Assembly (NCBI GenBank): GCA_947648875.1
Contig: CANSPM010000014.1
Span: 17,990-81,989, forward strand
Length of the DNA stretch: 64,000 nt
Direction of reading: 5' to 3'
DNA from: an uncultured Lachnospiraceae bacterium
Lineage (GTDB): Bacteria > Bacillota > Clostridia > Lachnospirales > Lachnospiraceae
A model generated the notes under the pieces. That model was not told where the DNA came from, did no database searches, and saw only the letters and a program-made list of their open reading frames with translations. This document shows positions 34,088 to 46,200 of this stretch, piece by piece. Numbering within the stretch: the stretch's first letter is position 1; each line of letters starts with the position of its first letter. The position numbers were made by a program, and so were the translations under genes.

Positions 34088-37000
34088 TTATACCCCGGGA
34101 ATGCTGACCGCTCTTTCAGCAAAGTCTCCGTTTCTCTCCTCTACGTACTCTCTTAATTCCCTGCTTCTCTCCACCTCTTTCGCGCTTTTTCCGAACACGG
34201 CCGCCTGGAACTCCAGAATCCGCCTGTCCGATACAAACAGCCCGCTGCCGGCGTTTTCCCCCGGCCTTTCCGCGCAGTGGCCAAAAACAGCGCTATATTC
34301 CGTGGGGTCGTTGCAGCAAAGCGCCATTTTCTGTCCAAAGTATGTCTGTATTCTGCTGTTAAGCGCATTCGATGTGGCGGCTGTAATAATGACGCACAGC
34401 CCCACTGACTGCGCCTCTCTGGACAGGCTGCCCGTCTGCTCCGCCTGTTCGGGAAAGTATTCCCGGAACGCCGCCATATTGTCAATAAGCACCACCACCA
34501 GGGGCATATCCGTATAGCCGGCCTCTATGTAGGAAGCAAAATTTCCCACTCCTTTTTCTGAAAATATTTCTTTCCGTTCCGTGATAAAAGAATTCAGCAG
34601 TTTAAACAGGTTCTTACATTTCTCTTCCTCATTGGATGCAACCACCCCTCCCACATGCCTGGAATTTTCAAGGTTTTTGAGAACCATGTTGCCGCAGTCC
34701 ACCATATATATATTGACCTGCCCCGGAGAATACTTTCGTATAATGCCATACGCAATGGTCTGTAGCAAAGTTGTCTTTCCCATTTGCGCCGATCCCACAA
34801 TGTAAACGTTGTTCCTGGAAAGTTCCAGTTCCACAATTCCCTGCCGCTGCTGCTCCGGATCATCATACCATCCGATGGGAACGGAATATTCCGGAAAGCC
34901 TGCGTTCTGATAGTTCAATTCGTCTGTCTTTATGACGGTCTTCAGCGCTGGCAGACAGATTCCCGGCAGCTTTTGAATGCCGTTCCCCGCACAGTAAGAT
35001 CCGACATAATCCACTATGGCATCCAACTGGGAGCGATTTTCGCTGTCATTGCTGTTTCTCTTGCTGGTATAAATCAGCTTTTTCCTGCCCCACTGATTTC
35101 TCTCGTAAACAGCGTACACATTTTCCTTCGCGTCGTTTCCCTTGGGAATATCCGCCCCGCTGTACGCCGATTGAATCAGTTCAAATATCTCGTTATTGCC
35201 CACCTGGAAATAAGCCCGCCCGGGTTCTACGATCTCCGCCGCCAGAGGCGTCTTGATCACCTCGTTGCTGTCCTCCTTTGTCTGCACCTTCAAGCAAAGT
35301 CTGAATTTGGAATTTGACCAGATCTGGGCATCCACGCCCGCCGGTTTCTGTGTCGCGAGGATCAGATGGACTCCCAGAATACGGCCAATGCGGGCCACCG
35401 TTATCAGTTCTTTCATAAAATCCGGGTATTCTGCTTTCAGTTCGGCAAACTCATCCACAACCATGATCAAATGGGGCATGGGCTGCCGCGCCCTGTCCGT
35501 CTTGTACAATTTTATATAATCGTTTATATGATTGACCTCCGCCTCTAGAAGCAAATCCTGGCGTCTGGCAATCTCCGCTTTTATAGACAGCATGGCTCTG
35601 TTTATCTCCCGCCGGTCTATATTGGTGACCGTTCCGATCAGATGGGGCAGACCGGCGAACTGGTTAGCCATTCCGCCTCCCTTAAGGTCTATAATGACAA
35701 ACCCCACCTCGTAGGGATGATACAGAGTCGCCATGGACAGGATATAGGTCTGTAATATTTCGCTCTTGCCAGAGCCTGTAGTCCCCGCAACCAGTCCGTG
35801 GGGTCCATGCCCCTTCGCCCCGTCGCTGATATCCAGAGTGACAATCTCATTATTGCTTTTCACTCCGATGGGTGCCGCCAGAGTCCTGTGTACCCGGGCT
35901 TCTTTCCAGCGCTGGCCCAGATTCAGATCCTCCACGGAAATAATACCCAGCAACTCGAACATGGTAATCTTCTTTATCAGCTGCCTCTCCAGCGTGACTT
36001 CATCCACATGGATGGCTCCCAGTTTAAGAGCCACTTCTTCTGCCTCCCTGTTTGTAACGGCAGGATACGAGAACGAGATTCCCCGCTCTCCATTACTGGT
36101 ACTCAGGATTTCCCCCGTCTCCCCGTTCCCAAGCCTAATGATTTCCGTACAACCCAGGGGAATTTTCTCCTCATACTCTTCCAGGAAAACAAATGTAAAT
36201 CCATAGGCGGCACAGTTTTTCACATATTTAGACACTGGATAAGTCGCGATCATGGAGGCATCCGTCACAAACACAATATAGCGTTCCTCAAATGTGCACT
36301 CCTTTTTCCCGGACAGCACCGCCTCCCTCTCCGACAGAATCACATAGAGATTCTCCAACAGAAGATTTTTGCTCTCTTCGTCGCAGACGATGTTTCTCAC
36401 GTCCAGCTTATCGTTGCTTACATTTCTCAGCCAGCGCACCCACTGAAATTCCCGGGTGTATTCTCCGTCCAGCAGATAGACCAGCTTTACATCCCGGTAA
36501 AAATGTCTGACAGCCAAATCCAGTGTCATGTTTCGCAGTATCTGGCAGAGCCACGCCTTTTTCCCCACGATGCCCACCCCGCAGGAACGGTCTAAATCCA
36601 CCACGATAGGGGCATTTTCGATACATCTGTACTTCTCTGCAATCTCTGCCGGGAGCATGGTTATGGGGTCCGTGGTATCAACAAATTCCTGCTTGGAAAA
36701 CAGAACCGGATTGGCCGACTCGATGGCGCCGGTTCCCAGATACACTTTCAGGAAGTCCCCATCCTCCGGTTCCTTTTCAAACAGCCTCTTCCCGAAATCC
36801 ATGGTCTCACGGATGCTGTCCTCCAGAGATGGATGGATGAGACGCAGAATGCGCAGCTCGTTATCCCTGCTGTTCTGGATCAGCACTTCCTTTTCCGCGA
36901 TATACTCTCTGTACGCCCGCTCCCGTCCCTGGACTTCCTCCCTGTACTTCTTCTGATCCTGCACATAAGTGACAACGGACATAATCGCGCCCATTCCCAT

Positions 37001-37891
37001 AGATACCGCGCTGTAGGCAACCAGCGTGCCGCCGCCGTCAATGATCCCCCTCAGAATAATCGTCATGGCAAGCATGACAATCGTGGGGATCAGGGACAAT
37101 ATAATACTCTTTTTCAGCGGATTCGGTTTTGCCACCGGCTGCTGGATCTGAATCCTGTCCGACGGAATCGCGCATTGGATTCGCGTGTTCCTGTTAAACT
37201 CAGGATACTTAAACACCGTTGTCCCCGTCCGGGCCGTCTCCTGCCGCAGGCCGTTCACGGTAATGAACGAATCTTTTGACGTATAAAGCGATCCCTCTTT
37301 ATAAAAAAAACTGATCCCCACAATGGAGATAAAGTCAAAATCTTCTATTCCCTTCTTCCCTTCAACCTTCTCCCTGTTGACATATACACCGTACCGGCAT
37401 CCCTTGTCATACAGTACCAGACCCTGTTCCTCTGTTTGCAGCAGAAATGTGTCTTCTCCCACATGGGGATTGTCCAGGCGGATCTGCGCCTCCCGGCTTC
37501 CACCCACTGTCACCTGCCGCAGATCATCAATAAATATCCTTCTGTCATAATTTTTCTCTTCATAATCAAAATCTATGCCATATTCCAGGGCAAACACTTC
37601 GTGGTCGGAGTTTTGATAGCATACCTTTGCCACCAGACCATGTTCCAGCCGCAGGCTCATCATTTTTCTCACATCGCCCACATCAAAGTATAAATTGTCC
37701 GAGCACAGGACGCTCCACCCGCCGTCCAGAATCTGAAATTTCAGCTGTATTTCACCGAAAAATAATTCTTTTCTCAGCCTTACCTGGGATTCCATGACAG
37801 TCCCCACCAGAAGCGACTCCATATCCGGGGAAAGCTCAATCTCCCTGTATAAATTTTTATTGGAAAGAATTACTTTATATCTCTCGTTCAT
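34088..37891 (-). CDS. essC: EssC/YukB-type FtsK-SpoIIIE ATPase of a type VII-like secretion system
   Basis: About 1,267 residues from the ATG at 37891 (MNERYKVILSNKN). The N-terminal part carries FHA-like domains (including VNREKVEGKKG), two membrane helices at about 264-310, then FtsK/SpoIIIE modules: Walker A VAGTTGSGKSE near residue 702 with VVDEFAEL and LATQKPAG, and a second Walker A GSAQMGKTTL near 1037. Staphylococcal EssC is about 1,480 residues with three ATPase modules; this protein is shorter and seems to have two. It drives export of WXG100-type substrates in known systems. Last gene of the long operon, 19 bases after the YukD-like gene. Confidence 0.92.
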   Translation of the reverse strand: MNERYKVILSNKNLYREIELSPDMESLLVGTVMESQVRLRKELFFGEIQLKFQILDGGWSVLCSDNLYFDVGDVRKMMSLRLEHGLVAKVCYQNSDHEVFALEYGIDFDYEEKNYDRRIFIDDLRQVTVGGSREAQIRLDNPHVGEDTFLLQTEEQGLVLYDKGCRYGVYVNREKVEGKKGIEDFDFISIVGISFFYKEGSLYTSKDSFITVNGLRQETARTGTTVFKYPEFNRNTRIQCAIPSDRIQIQQPVAKPNPLKKSIILSLIPTIVMLAMTIILRGIIDGGGTLVAYSAVSMGMGAIMSVVTYVQDQKKYREEVQGRERAYREYIAEKEVLIQNSRDNELRILRLIHPSLEDSIRETMDFGKRLFEKEPEDGDFLKVYLGTGAIESANPVLFSKQEFVDTTDPITMLPAEIAEKYRCIENAPIVVDLDRSCGVGIVGKKAWLCQILRNMTLDLAVRHFYRDVKLVYLLDGEYTREFQWVRWLRNVSNDKLDVRNIVCDEESKNLLLENLYVILSEREAVLSGKKECTFEERYIVFVTDASMIATYPVSKYVKNCAAYGFTFVFLEEYEEKIPLGCTEIIRLGNGETGEILSTSNGERGISFSYPAVTNREAEEVALKLGAIHVDEVTLERQLIKKITMFELLGIISVEDLNLGQRWKEARVHRTLAAPIGVKSNNEIVTLDISDGAKGHGPHGLVAGTTGSGKSEILQTYILSMATLYHPYEVGFVIIDLKGGGMANQFAGLPHLIGTVTNIDRREINRAMLSIKAEIARRQDLLLEAEVNHINDYIKLYKTDRARQPMPHLIMVVDEFAELKAEYPDFMKELITVARIGRILGVHLILATQKPAGVDAQIWSNSKFRLCLKVQTKEDSNEVIKTPLAAEIVEPGRAYFQVGNNEIFELIQSAYSGADIPKGNDAKENVYAVYERNQWGRKKLIYTSKRNSNDSENRSQLDAIVDYVGSYCAGNGIQKLPGICLPALKTVIKTDELNYQNAGFPEYSVPIGWYDDPEQQRQGIVELELSRNNVYIVGSAQMGKTTLLQTIAYGIIRKYSPGQVNIYMVDCGNMVLKNLENSRHVGGVVASNEEEKCKNLFKLLNSFITERKEIFSEKGVGNFASYIEAGYTDMPLVVVLIDNMAAFREYFPEQAEQTGSLSREAQSVGLCVIITAATSNALNSRIQTYFGQKMALCCNDPTEYSAVFGHCAERPGENAGSGLFVSDRRILEFQAAVFGKSAKEVERSRELREYVEERNGDFAERAVSIPGV

Positions 37892-37910
37892 CTGCCTGTC
37901 ACCCACCCGC

Positions 37911-38165
37911 TTATTTTGTGTAATATACGGCACTTCCGTTTCTCAGTCCATATTCCCGCAATGTCTTGTTTCCCTTCAGAAACGCAATGGGATTCTCCGC
38001 CTGTAGATAACACTTCTTAATATCCGTCTGGTCGATCCCCAGCTCATAGGCGCTGTTTAGTGCCAACACCAACTCATTGGCCGTCATATCCAGCGGAACA
38101 TCCACATCGGCCTCAAACTCCTTATTTGTTATGAAAAATCGGATGATAATCGTCGCTTTTTCCAT
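37911..38165 (-). CDS. YukD/EsaB-like ubiquitin-fold protein
   Basis: An 84-residue protein (MEKATIIIRFFITNKEFEADVDVP...) with the beta-grasp pattern and ending TLREYGLRNGSAVYYTK of the YukD/EsaB family, a cytosolic accessory of type VIIb secretion. Start at 38165 follows GGAGGA. Its place just before essC supports the assignment; the EsaB role (assembly or regulation) is known only for other species. Confidence 0.82.
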   Translation of the reverse strand: MEKATIIIRFFITNKEFEADVDVPLDMTANELVLALNSAYELGIDQTDIKKCYLQAENPIAFLKGNKTLREYGLRNGSAVYYTK

Positions 38166-38209
38166 TGAATCCTCCACACCCGGACGCCCTATCCCGGTCA
38201 GATTTCCCT

Positions 38210-39271
38210 CTACAGTATCAAAAAAGCTGCCTTTTTGATTCCTTCTTTTTCCGAAAGTTCCTCACATTTGGGGATGCCGTTCACGACAAATCTGTCCACA
38301 TACTCATTGACTGTAAACTTGAGGGTCACATTTGGCGATATCAGAGCATTATAGGCGTCCTTTTCAAATTTGTTGCATACAAATATATATTTATCGGAAT
38401 TGGTGCCATTGATGTTGGAGATCAGTGCGTTTACCGCGAAAACCGCGTTGACACTCTGCTCCGTGACTATAATTACCTTGTCCGCAGTATTAAACAGCCT
38501 GGCCTTCTCCTCGTCAAGAGCGCACTCGGCATCTATCACAATAAAGTCATAATCTCCACTCTTTTTTGCTGCCTCAGCGATTTTATGATATACTGCGTAT
38601 TCCAATCCCACAGACATCAGAGCGGCCTTGAACGCGGGCAGATAGCTGAAAGACTCTTTCCGCAGAACATGCTTAATCTCCTCATAGATCTGCCCCGACG
38701 GATTCAGAAGCTTCATATAGATCTCGTTAGATGTGACGGGAGTATCATTATCCATCATATACTGAAAATTCTGTAGTCTGCTCGCGTTTAAATACAGCAC
38801 CTGTTTCTCATAATACTTTGTGAGAAATGTGCTAACCCCCATGGCGATGGTAGTCTTTCCCGCGCCACCGCTGGCGGAGGTGACGAGAATAATCTGGGTC
38901 TCCTGTCTCTCGTCGCTCTCCAGGTTGAAAGTTCCCTTGCTCTTCCCCACAATCTCATTAAATATTTCCTTTACGCTGGTGTATTTATACAACTTATTGA
39001 CATTGAGTTCTTCCGTTCCGTTCTGCTCATTCTGCTCTGTCATCACAAATATATATCCGATATTGTGCTTAAGCAGCGAAGAGGCATACAGCCCGTCCGA
39101 CAATATGAGGATTTCGGCCTTCTGGGGTACGGAGAACAATTCCGTGAAATATTGTTTGTCAGTGATGATCTCCAGATCAATACGGTTAAAAAACTCTTTC
39201 ACAAATTTCAGCTGCAACGGTACGATATAGTTTCTGTCCTCGTCCGCTATGATCACTCTCGGTCTCGACAT
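38210..39271 (-). CDS. CpaE/MinD-like ATPase with N-terminal receiver-like domain
   Basis: A 353-residue protein. Residues 1-110 resemble a receiver domain without clear phospho-Asp geometry (RVIIADEDRNYI). From about 125 a ParA/MinD fold begins: deviant Walker A TSASGGAGKTTIAMG, then FIVIDAECAL. CpaE-like proteins position secretion or pilus machines at the cell pole. Between an FHA gene and the yukD gene, so probably a spatial organiser of the EssC machine (inference). AGAGGTG precedes the ATG. Confidence 0.85.
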   Translation of the reverse strand: MSRPRVIIADEDRNYIVPLQLKFVKEFFNRIDLEIITDKQYFTELFSVPQKAEILILSDGLYASSLLKHNIGYIFVMTEQNEQNGTEELNVNKLYKYTSVKEIFNEIVGKSKGTFNLESDERQETQIILVTSASGGAGKTTIAMGVSTFLTKYYEKQVLYLNASRLQNFQYMMDNDTPVTSNEIYMKLLNPSGQIYEEIKHVLRKESFSYLPAFKAALMSVGLEYAVYHKIAEAAKKSGDYDFIVIDAECALDEEKARLFNTADKVIIVTEQSVNAVFAVNALISNINGTNSDKYIFVCNKFEKDAYNALISPNVTLKFTVNEYVDRFVVNGIPKCEELSEKEGIKKAAFLIL

Positions 39272-39288
39272 TTATACACCTCTTCATC

Positions 39289-40197
39289 TTATACGATCTG
39301 GAAATCACTGTCGGCCAGACGGATGATATCGCCCTTTTTTATCCGCTGCCGCTGTCCCGCAGACAACCTGACTCGATTTACATATGTGCCGTTGGCGCTT
39401 CCCTCATCCGAAATATAGAACTCCCCGTTGTTCCTGCTGATTCTGCAATGCTTCCTGCTGATCATATTGTTAAAGGGAATCACCGCGTCCACCAGCCCCC
39501 GCTTCTTTCCCAGAAGTGTCTCGGCTTTGTCGATCAGGAGTTCAAAATGCCCTGGCGCGTTCATAGCCACGATTCGGATGCTGTTCTCCCGCAGCCCTGC
39601 ATCCGCCCTGGAGGATTCTATAATCGGCGGTATCCCCGCGCTTCGGGACTTGTTGTACACCTCCTCCAGCGTCAGTGATCCGTTGCGCAGATCATGCACA
39701 AACTGATTCAGGCGTTCGCCGGGTGCGGAGACCACGCGGCCAATCAGCTTCACAATGCTTGACCGCAATTCACTTTCATACTCGGCATAGCTGTCAAAGG
39801 CCCTCTCGCTGACAGGGATATATACCAGCTTTACTTTCAGTGTATTTTGCTCCACAAACACCTTATCCCAGGACAAATCTATATTTTGACAGTCCAGAAA
39901 ACCGTTGTTTCTGACCTCTATCACATCCGCGAACAGATTGATGACCACCAGGATCAGCATATCTTGTGTAATGCGGGCGAACAAGGAGGAAATGGGTCTG
40001 TAATCACTTGTCAAATAATACAGCGCCAATTTGCCATTGCGCAGCATCTTCATACACTGTACGAAGATGCCGCTGTTCTGGCTCTGTAAAACCTTGTAAT
40101 CCGTGTTGACAAAATGGGCACTATTTTCCAGTACATATTCAAAATTGCTGCCGCACTCGACCTCGCTTATAATGCCCCGGTCTTTAAGCATGTACAT
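39289..40197 (-). CDS. FHA-domain protein with EssB-like N-terminal region
   Basis: A 302-residue soluble protein. Residues 1-190 form an uncharacterised domain similar in pattern to the N-terminal part of the other FHA protein (53356-54531) and, loosely, to the pseudokinase domain of EssB/YukC. The C-terminal 90 residues are a complete FHA domain: NMISRKHCRI and DEGSANGTYVNR, with the Arg, Ser, His and Asn that bind phosphothreonine. Expected to read a kinase mark set by the operon's Ser/Thr kinase. Sits 17 bases after the giant gene. Confidence 0.85.
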   Translation of the reverse strand: MYMLKDRGIISEVECGSNFEYVLENSAHFVNTDYKVLQSQNSGIFVQCMKMLRNGKLALYYLTSDYRPISSLFARITQDMLILVVINLFADVIEVRNNGFLDCQNIDLSWDKVFVEQNTLKVKLVYIPVSERAFDSYAEYESELRSSIVKLIGRVVSAPGERLNQFVHDLRNGSLTLEEVYNKSRSAGIPPIIESSRADAGLRENSIRIVAMNAPGHFELLIDKAETLLGKKRGLVDAVIPFNNMISRKHCRISRNNGEFYISDEGSANGTYVNRVRLSAGQRQRIKKGDIIRLADSDFQIV

Positions 40198-40214
40198 ATC
40201 ATCCCACCTCTCTG

Positions 40215-43200
40215 CTATGCTCTAGACGAACGTCTTCTTCTCCGTCCAAATAACACCGCGCCGCCCGTACCCGTTCCGGCCACCGCAGCCGTTCCTCCGA
40301 TACTTCCCCAGAAGAGCACTTTGTCCGCATACCAACGAACGATGACATTTGTGGAAATGGTGACAGAATGACTGAACGAAAACGCGCTTATGAAATCCAT
40401 TGCGTCCGTGTCGGTCATATTGCCGGCCATATCCTTCACCACCAGCCGAACTTTCTGGGCCTGGGGATTCTCCGCCAGCATAAGGCTTCCATAATAATTC
40501 TGCGCGTCCCCGGTAAAGTCCGTGATATCCTCTCTCTCCTTCCCGTCCACATACACGGCTACGGACGCAAGGCCCATGGTGTCGTAGACACTGTATTTGA
40601 TCTCCAGGCTGGTGGCATTGACGATGGCGCTCTCCAGCCCGGTGATACTGTTGATCTCCGGAACCGTGCTGTCCACTCGAAACAGGATCGCCTTGTCCTC
40701 ATAGTTGGTATTCTCCGGCGTATTGCCGGTCTGGTCCCGGGAGGACACAGATATCTTATATACGCCGTCCTGGGAAAAGTTTTCCTTCGAGATGGTATAT
40801 TGATACTGATACCACCCCTTGTTGCCTGTCATAACCGCATCATTGATATCCGGCGTGACCTTGTAAACACAATCTTCCAGCGGCCTGCCGTCCCTGGAGA
40901 TTTCGATGTCGAGCGACTGGCTCACCAGGCGGTCCGCATTGAACTCCGTAATGAGCAAATCCTCCTCCACCTTCTGTACATAAGCTCCCCCGTCCCTGAT
41001 CAGGTCCACAAGATAATTGCTGTAATCATAAACCGATCCGTATCTGTTCACGGTAAAGGTCGCCGTCTTTTCCACGGTATGGCCCGCCCTGTCGGAAAGG
41101 ATGACAGTGACCGTATAGATTCCGTCATTCTCCGGCGTGCTGGAAAACGTGTCAAAACTGCCGGAGCCTCCGAAAGCATTGGTAGTCACCTGCTCTCCGA
41201 TAAACTGTTGGGTTACATCCCGATTTTTATCGCCATAGTTTGTACGGGTCAGCAGAATTTCATAGTCCTCAAAGTTGATATCCTCAAAGCTCACTGCCAG
41301 TACAACCTCGCCTTTAAACGCTTTCCCGTCGGCCTCCATACCGTTGATGGTGATGACTGCTTCCTCAATCTGCGTGTCAATGGTCATTTGCTCCGACATG
41401 TACTGCTGCATAGCATTTCCGGACTTATCAGAGCAGGTAATCTCCACAAAGTAATCCCCGTCTTCGGTGAGTGTAAAAGTTCCCGTGTGAACATCCGTGT
41501 TGTTGTCCGTCCACATGGGCGTTACCGCATACGGCGCCCCGTCTTTGGTCACGGAAACCGTCACATCCTCCGAATAAAAGTTAGCCTCATTGATGGTGAC
41601 TGTCGCGTCTATGTCGCCGTCATAGTACGCAATATTGTTTATCTGCTGCACAGGCGCATTATACTCCACGGTGGCTGTGGGCGCTATGTTGTCCACCACG
41701 ATCCTCCTGGCGTCCCGCTGATAGCCGGTCTGATTTCCCGCCCTGTCTGTGGCGCTGACTTCGACCGTACCGTTAAACTGATTTCCCGCCGCCAGCGCCG
41801 CCTGTGAGATCTGGAAACTAGCCGTCGCCGTGGCTCCCCCCTCCGAAAAACTGATCTGTGCTTCCTCTATGGGCTGCTGCATCAACTCCGCGTTGACCGA
41901 ACTTACCCCCTCCGCTCTCAAATAGCTGTAGGCAAAATCACGCACACCGGAAATCCTGTCCACAGCCGTAACACTTACGGTCATCTGGGCGTTATAGAAG
42001 CCAAAACTTATATTGGCCAATATGGTATCCAACACGCTGGAGCTGTAAGATACCTCCGGATTCTCGGGCATGGAGGTGTCAACCGTAAAGTAATCCGTAG
42101 GATAATCCGGCATCTCGTGCAGAGCCAGATCTGTGTACGCAATGTCGAACGAATAGTTGGCGTCTCCCGGAAATACGATCGTCGTTGTATTTCTGTCCCC
42201 ATCGGAAGTCCAGCCGCCGCTCCTGTATAAGGCTTCGGCATTCAGAGCGTTTCCGGCCACATCCGTGGCGTTGATGATGTACTCGATCTCATCCGGATTA
42301 AAATTATGTTCCGTAATTGTGAGCGTGGCACTCAGTTCCCCGGGGAAATACTTTCTTGTAATTCCCTGACTGTCCGCCAATGTGTTGACAGGATTCTGAT
42401 CGGAATATTCCACTTCAATAACCGGCAGTATCGTGTCCATTACAAACACATCGGATCTATAGACCCCCATTGCGTTACCGCTTCTGTCCGTATAGCTTAC
42501 CGTAAATACATAGTCTCCGTCGTTGGCATGATTGTCCGCCGCGTCAATCACATAGGTCCCCACATGCACATCCTCAGAGACATCCGTCCAGACGGGCATG
42601 ACCCGCACCGCCTCTTCCTCATCTTTTGTGAGCATTACAACCACATCCTCGCTGAAGAAGTTTGCCTCTGTAACTGTAAACGTGGCCGTCAGCGCCTTGT
42701 TATAATACAGCTTGCCGCCAAATGTATTGTCCGGCGTCGTATACTCCGCCGTTATGGCAGGCGATATGGTATCCACCACCAGCACATGGCCGCTGTCCGT
42801 ACATTTTTCACTTTCATTCCCATACCGGTCGGTGGCGGTAAAGGCAATCCTCCCCCGAAGCTGCCGGGCCTGCTCTCCGGGCAACGTGACGGTGGCGGTA
42901 AATTTTGCCCTGTCCACCGGGTCCTGAACCGCAGTTACGCGCGTATCTCCATACCGCTCCACATTCTCCGCGCTGACGCCCTCCTGGCGCGTATAGCTCC
43001 ACGTAAAGTAATCCACACCCGACGTTTCATCATAGGCGGTAAACGTAACGGTGACTGCGGGATTGTAGAACCCCAGAGTGATAGCGCCCAATACCGTGTC
43101 CATGACGGAAGCGGAATAGCTTACCGACATTCGGTCCGCCGCCGGCGGGGTATGATCCACCACAAACGGCTCCGTGATGACCTCCTCGGCCGCAGTAAGC

Positions 43201-46200
43201 GCCAGGTCGTTGTAATTGCAGGTCAGGACATAGATGGCGTCCGCGAACTGTTCCGACACCTGCGCTCTGTGTACATCTCCCTCATGCTCCCACTGGCAGC
43301 TTTGCAGATAATTCTCCAGATCCTCCACCGGCACGCCCTGATCCGTAATGGTCCTGGCTTCCGTCAACACCGCGATATCGCTCTGGCGGAAATTATGTTC
43401 CGTCACGGTGATGGTAGCCGTCTGTGGATTCTCTCCGCTGTAGTCATCATACGCAAACTCTATGACCGGCTCCGTGGCGTCCACCACTACGGTCTCCGAT
43501 ATATAGGAAGGCATCTCGTGGCCGGTGCGGTCCGTGTATGTCATGCTGACAACATAATCCCCGTCATCCAGCAATGTAAGCCCGGCTGTATAATCTCCCA
43601 CAGCACCGGCAGAACTCCATTCGACAGTCTGTTGCCGGGCCTCTCCCCCATCCTTTGACACGGTTATACGCACATCTTCCGGGAAGAAGTTCTTCTCCGT
43701 AATATGGAATACAAAATCCACGGGACCGGAGAAGTAATGTTTTGTGCCCACTGTCTGGCAGGTTCCGCCCTCATCCCGCAGTCCGAAGCTGACGCTCTGA
43801 TCCGGCAGGACGGTGTCGATCACAAGGACATCGGAGGTATAGAGCTCCATGGTGTTATCACTTCTGTCCGTATAGCTTACCGTAAATACATAATCCCCGT
43901 CATTTCCATGGTCCTCCGGCGCGTCAATCACACAGGTTCCCACATGTACATCGGTGGAAATATCCCTCCAGACCGGCATGATCCGAACCGGCGTTTCCCC
44001 GTCTTTTACAAGCGTTACCACCACATCTTCACTGAAAAAATTTGCCTCTGTAACCGTAAACTCCGCTGTCAGCGCCTTGTTGTAATACAGTTTGCCGCCG
44101 GACGTATCGTCGGGCTCCGAATACGCCGCCGTGATGGCTGGCGCTATGGTGTCCACCACCAGCACATGACCGCTGTCCGTGAGTTTCTCGCTTTCATTCC
44201 CATATCGGTCCGTCGCGGTAAAGGAAATCCATCCCCGAAGCTGCTGGGCCTGCTCCCCGGGCAGCGTGACCGACGCGGTAAATTTCGCCCTGTCCACAGG
44301 GTCCCAGAACGCGGCGCTCCGCGTGTCCTCATATCGCTCCACATTCTCCGCGCTGGCGCCCTCCTGGCGAATATAATTCCATGTAAAGTAATCCACCCCC
44401 GCCGTGTCATCATACGCCGTAAACGTGACAGTGACCGCCGGGTTGTAAAACCCGAGAGTAATGACTGACAGAACCGTGTCCATAACGGAAGTGGAATAGC
44501 TTACCGACATTCTGTCCCGGGACGGCGGGGTGTGGTCTACCACAAAGGACTCTGTCCTGACCTCCTTTGCCGGATTCAGCGCCAGGTCAAGGTAATTGCA
44601 AGTCAGGACATAGATGGCGTCCGCGAACTGTTCCGAAATTCGCGCCCTGTGCACATCTCCCTCATGTTCCCACTGACAGTTTCGCAGATAGTTCTGTAAA
44701 TCCAATACCGGCACATCCTGCCCCGTAATGGTCTTAGCCTCCGTAGTCACCCAGATATCTCCCTGTCGGAAATTGTGTTCTGTCACGGTAACAGTGGCCG
44801 TCTGCGGGCGCTCGCCGCTGTAATCCGCATAATCAAAGGCAATCACAGGAGCCGTGGCGTCTACCACTATGGTCTCCGAGGTATAAGCCGGCATCTCATG
44901 ACCTGTACGGTCCGTGTAGGTCATACCCACAACATAGTCGCCATCCCCCGTCAGCGTAATCCCGGCGGTATACTTGTCCGCCACAGCGGTGGGTTTCCAC
45001 GTCACAGACTGCTCCCGGACCTCTCCCCCGTCCTTTGACACGGTTATATGGACATCTTCCGCGAAAAAATTCTTCTCCGTTATATCAAAAACAAAATTAA
45101 CCGGACCGGAAAAATAATGCTTTGTCCCCACCGTCTGACAGGTTCCGTCCTCATCCCGCAGTCCGTAGCCCACACTCTGCTCCGGCGACATGGTGTCGAT
45201 CACAATTGTACTGGAGGTATAGACCTCCATCGCATTGTCACTCCTGTCCGTATAACGCACCGTAAAGACATATTCCCCGTCACCTGTATGATCCTCCGGC
45301 GCATCAATCACGCAGGTTCCCACATGCACGTCCACCGAAGCATCCGTCCATGCGGGCATAACTTGTACCGGATCGCCATTGTCTCTGGCAAGCATTACGA
45401 TCACGTCCTCACTGAAAAAGTTGGCTTCCGTAATCGTAAACGTGGCTGTCATGGGCTTGTTGTAATACAGCTTGCCTGCGGACGTATCGTCAGGTATGGA
45501 AAAAGCCGCCGCGATCACCGGAGCCACAGTATCCACCACCAGCACATGGCCGCTGTCCGTCAGTTTTTCGCTTTCATTTCCATACCTGTCCGTCGCGGTA
45601 AAGGCAATCCTTCCCCGAAGCTGCTGGGCCTGCTCCCCGGGCAAAACCACGGACGCGGTAAATTTCGCTCTGTCCACAAAGTCCCCGGTCGCGGCTGTCC
45701 TCGTATCCCCATACTGCTCCACATTCTCCGTGCTTGCGCCCTCCTGGCGCTGATAATTCCATGTAAAGTAATCCACTCCCGCCGTGTCGTCATACGCCGT
45801 AAAGGTGACAGTGACCGCAGGGTTATAAAATCCAAGGGTAATGGCTGCCAACACCGTATCCTTTATAGACAGGGAGTAGCTTACGGACATTTTCTCCGCC
45901 GTCGGCGGGGTGTGGTCCACCACAAAGGATTCCGTCCTGACCTCCTTTGCCGGATTCAGCGCCAGGTCAAGATAATTACAAGTCAGGACATAGATAGCGT
46001 CCGCGAACTGTTCCGAAATTTGCGCCCTGTGTACATCTCCCTCATGTTCCCACTGACAGTTTCGCAGATAGTTTTCCAGATTCTCCACCTGCACGTCCAG
46101 GCCCGTAATGTCCCTGGCCTGTGTGGTCACCGAGATATCGCTCTGCCGGAAATTGTGCTCCGTCACGGTGATGGTGGCCGTCTGCGGGTTCGTCGCGCTG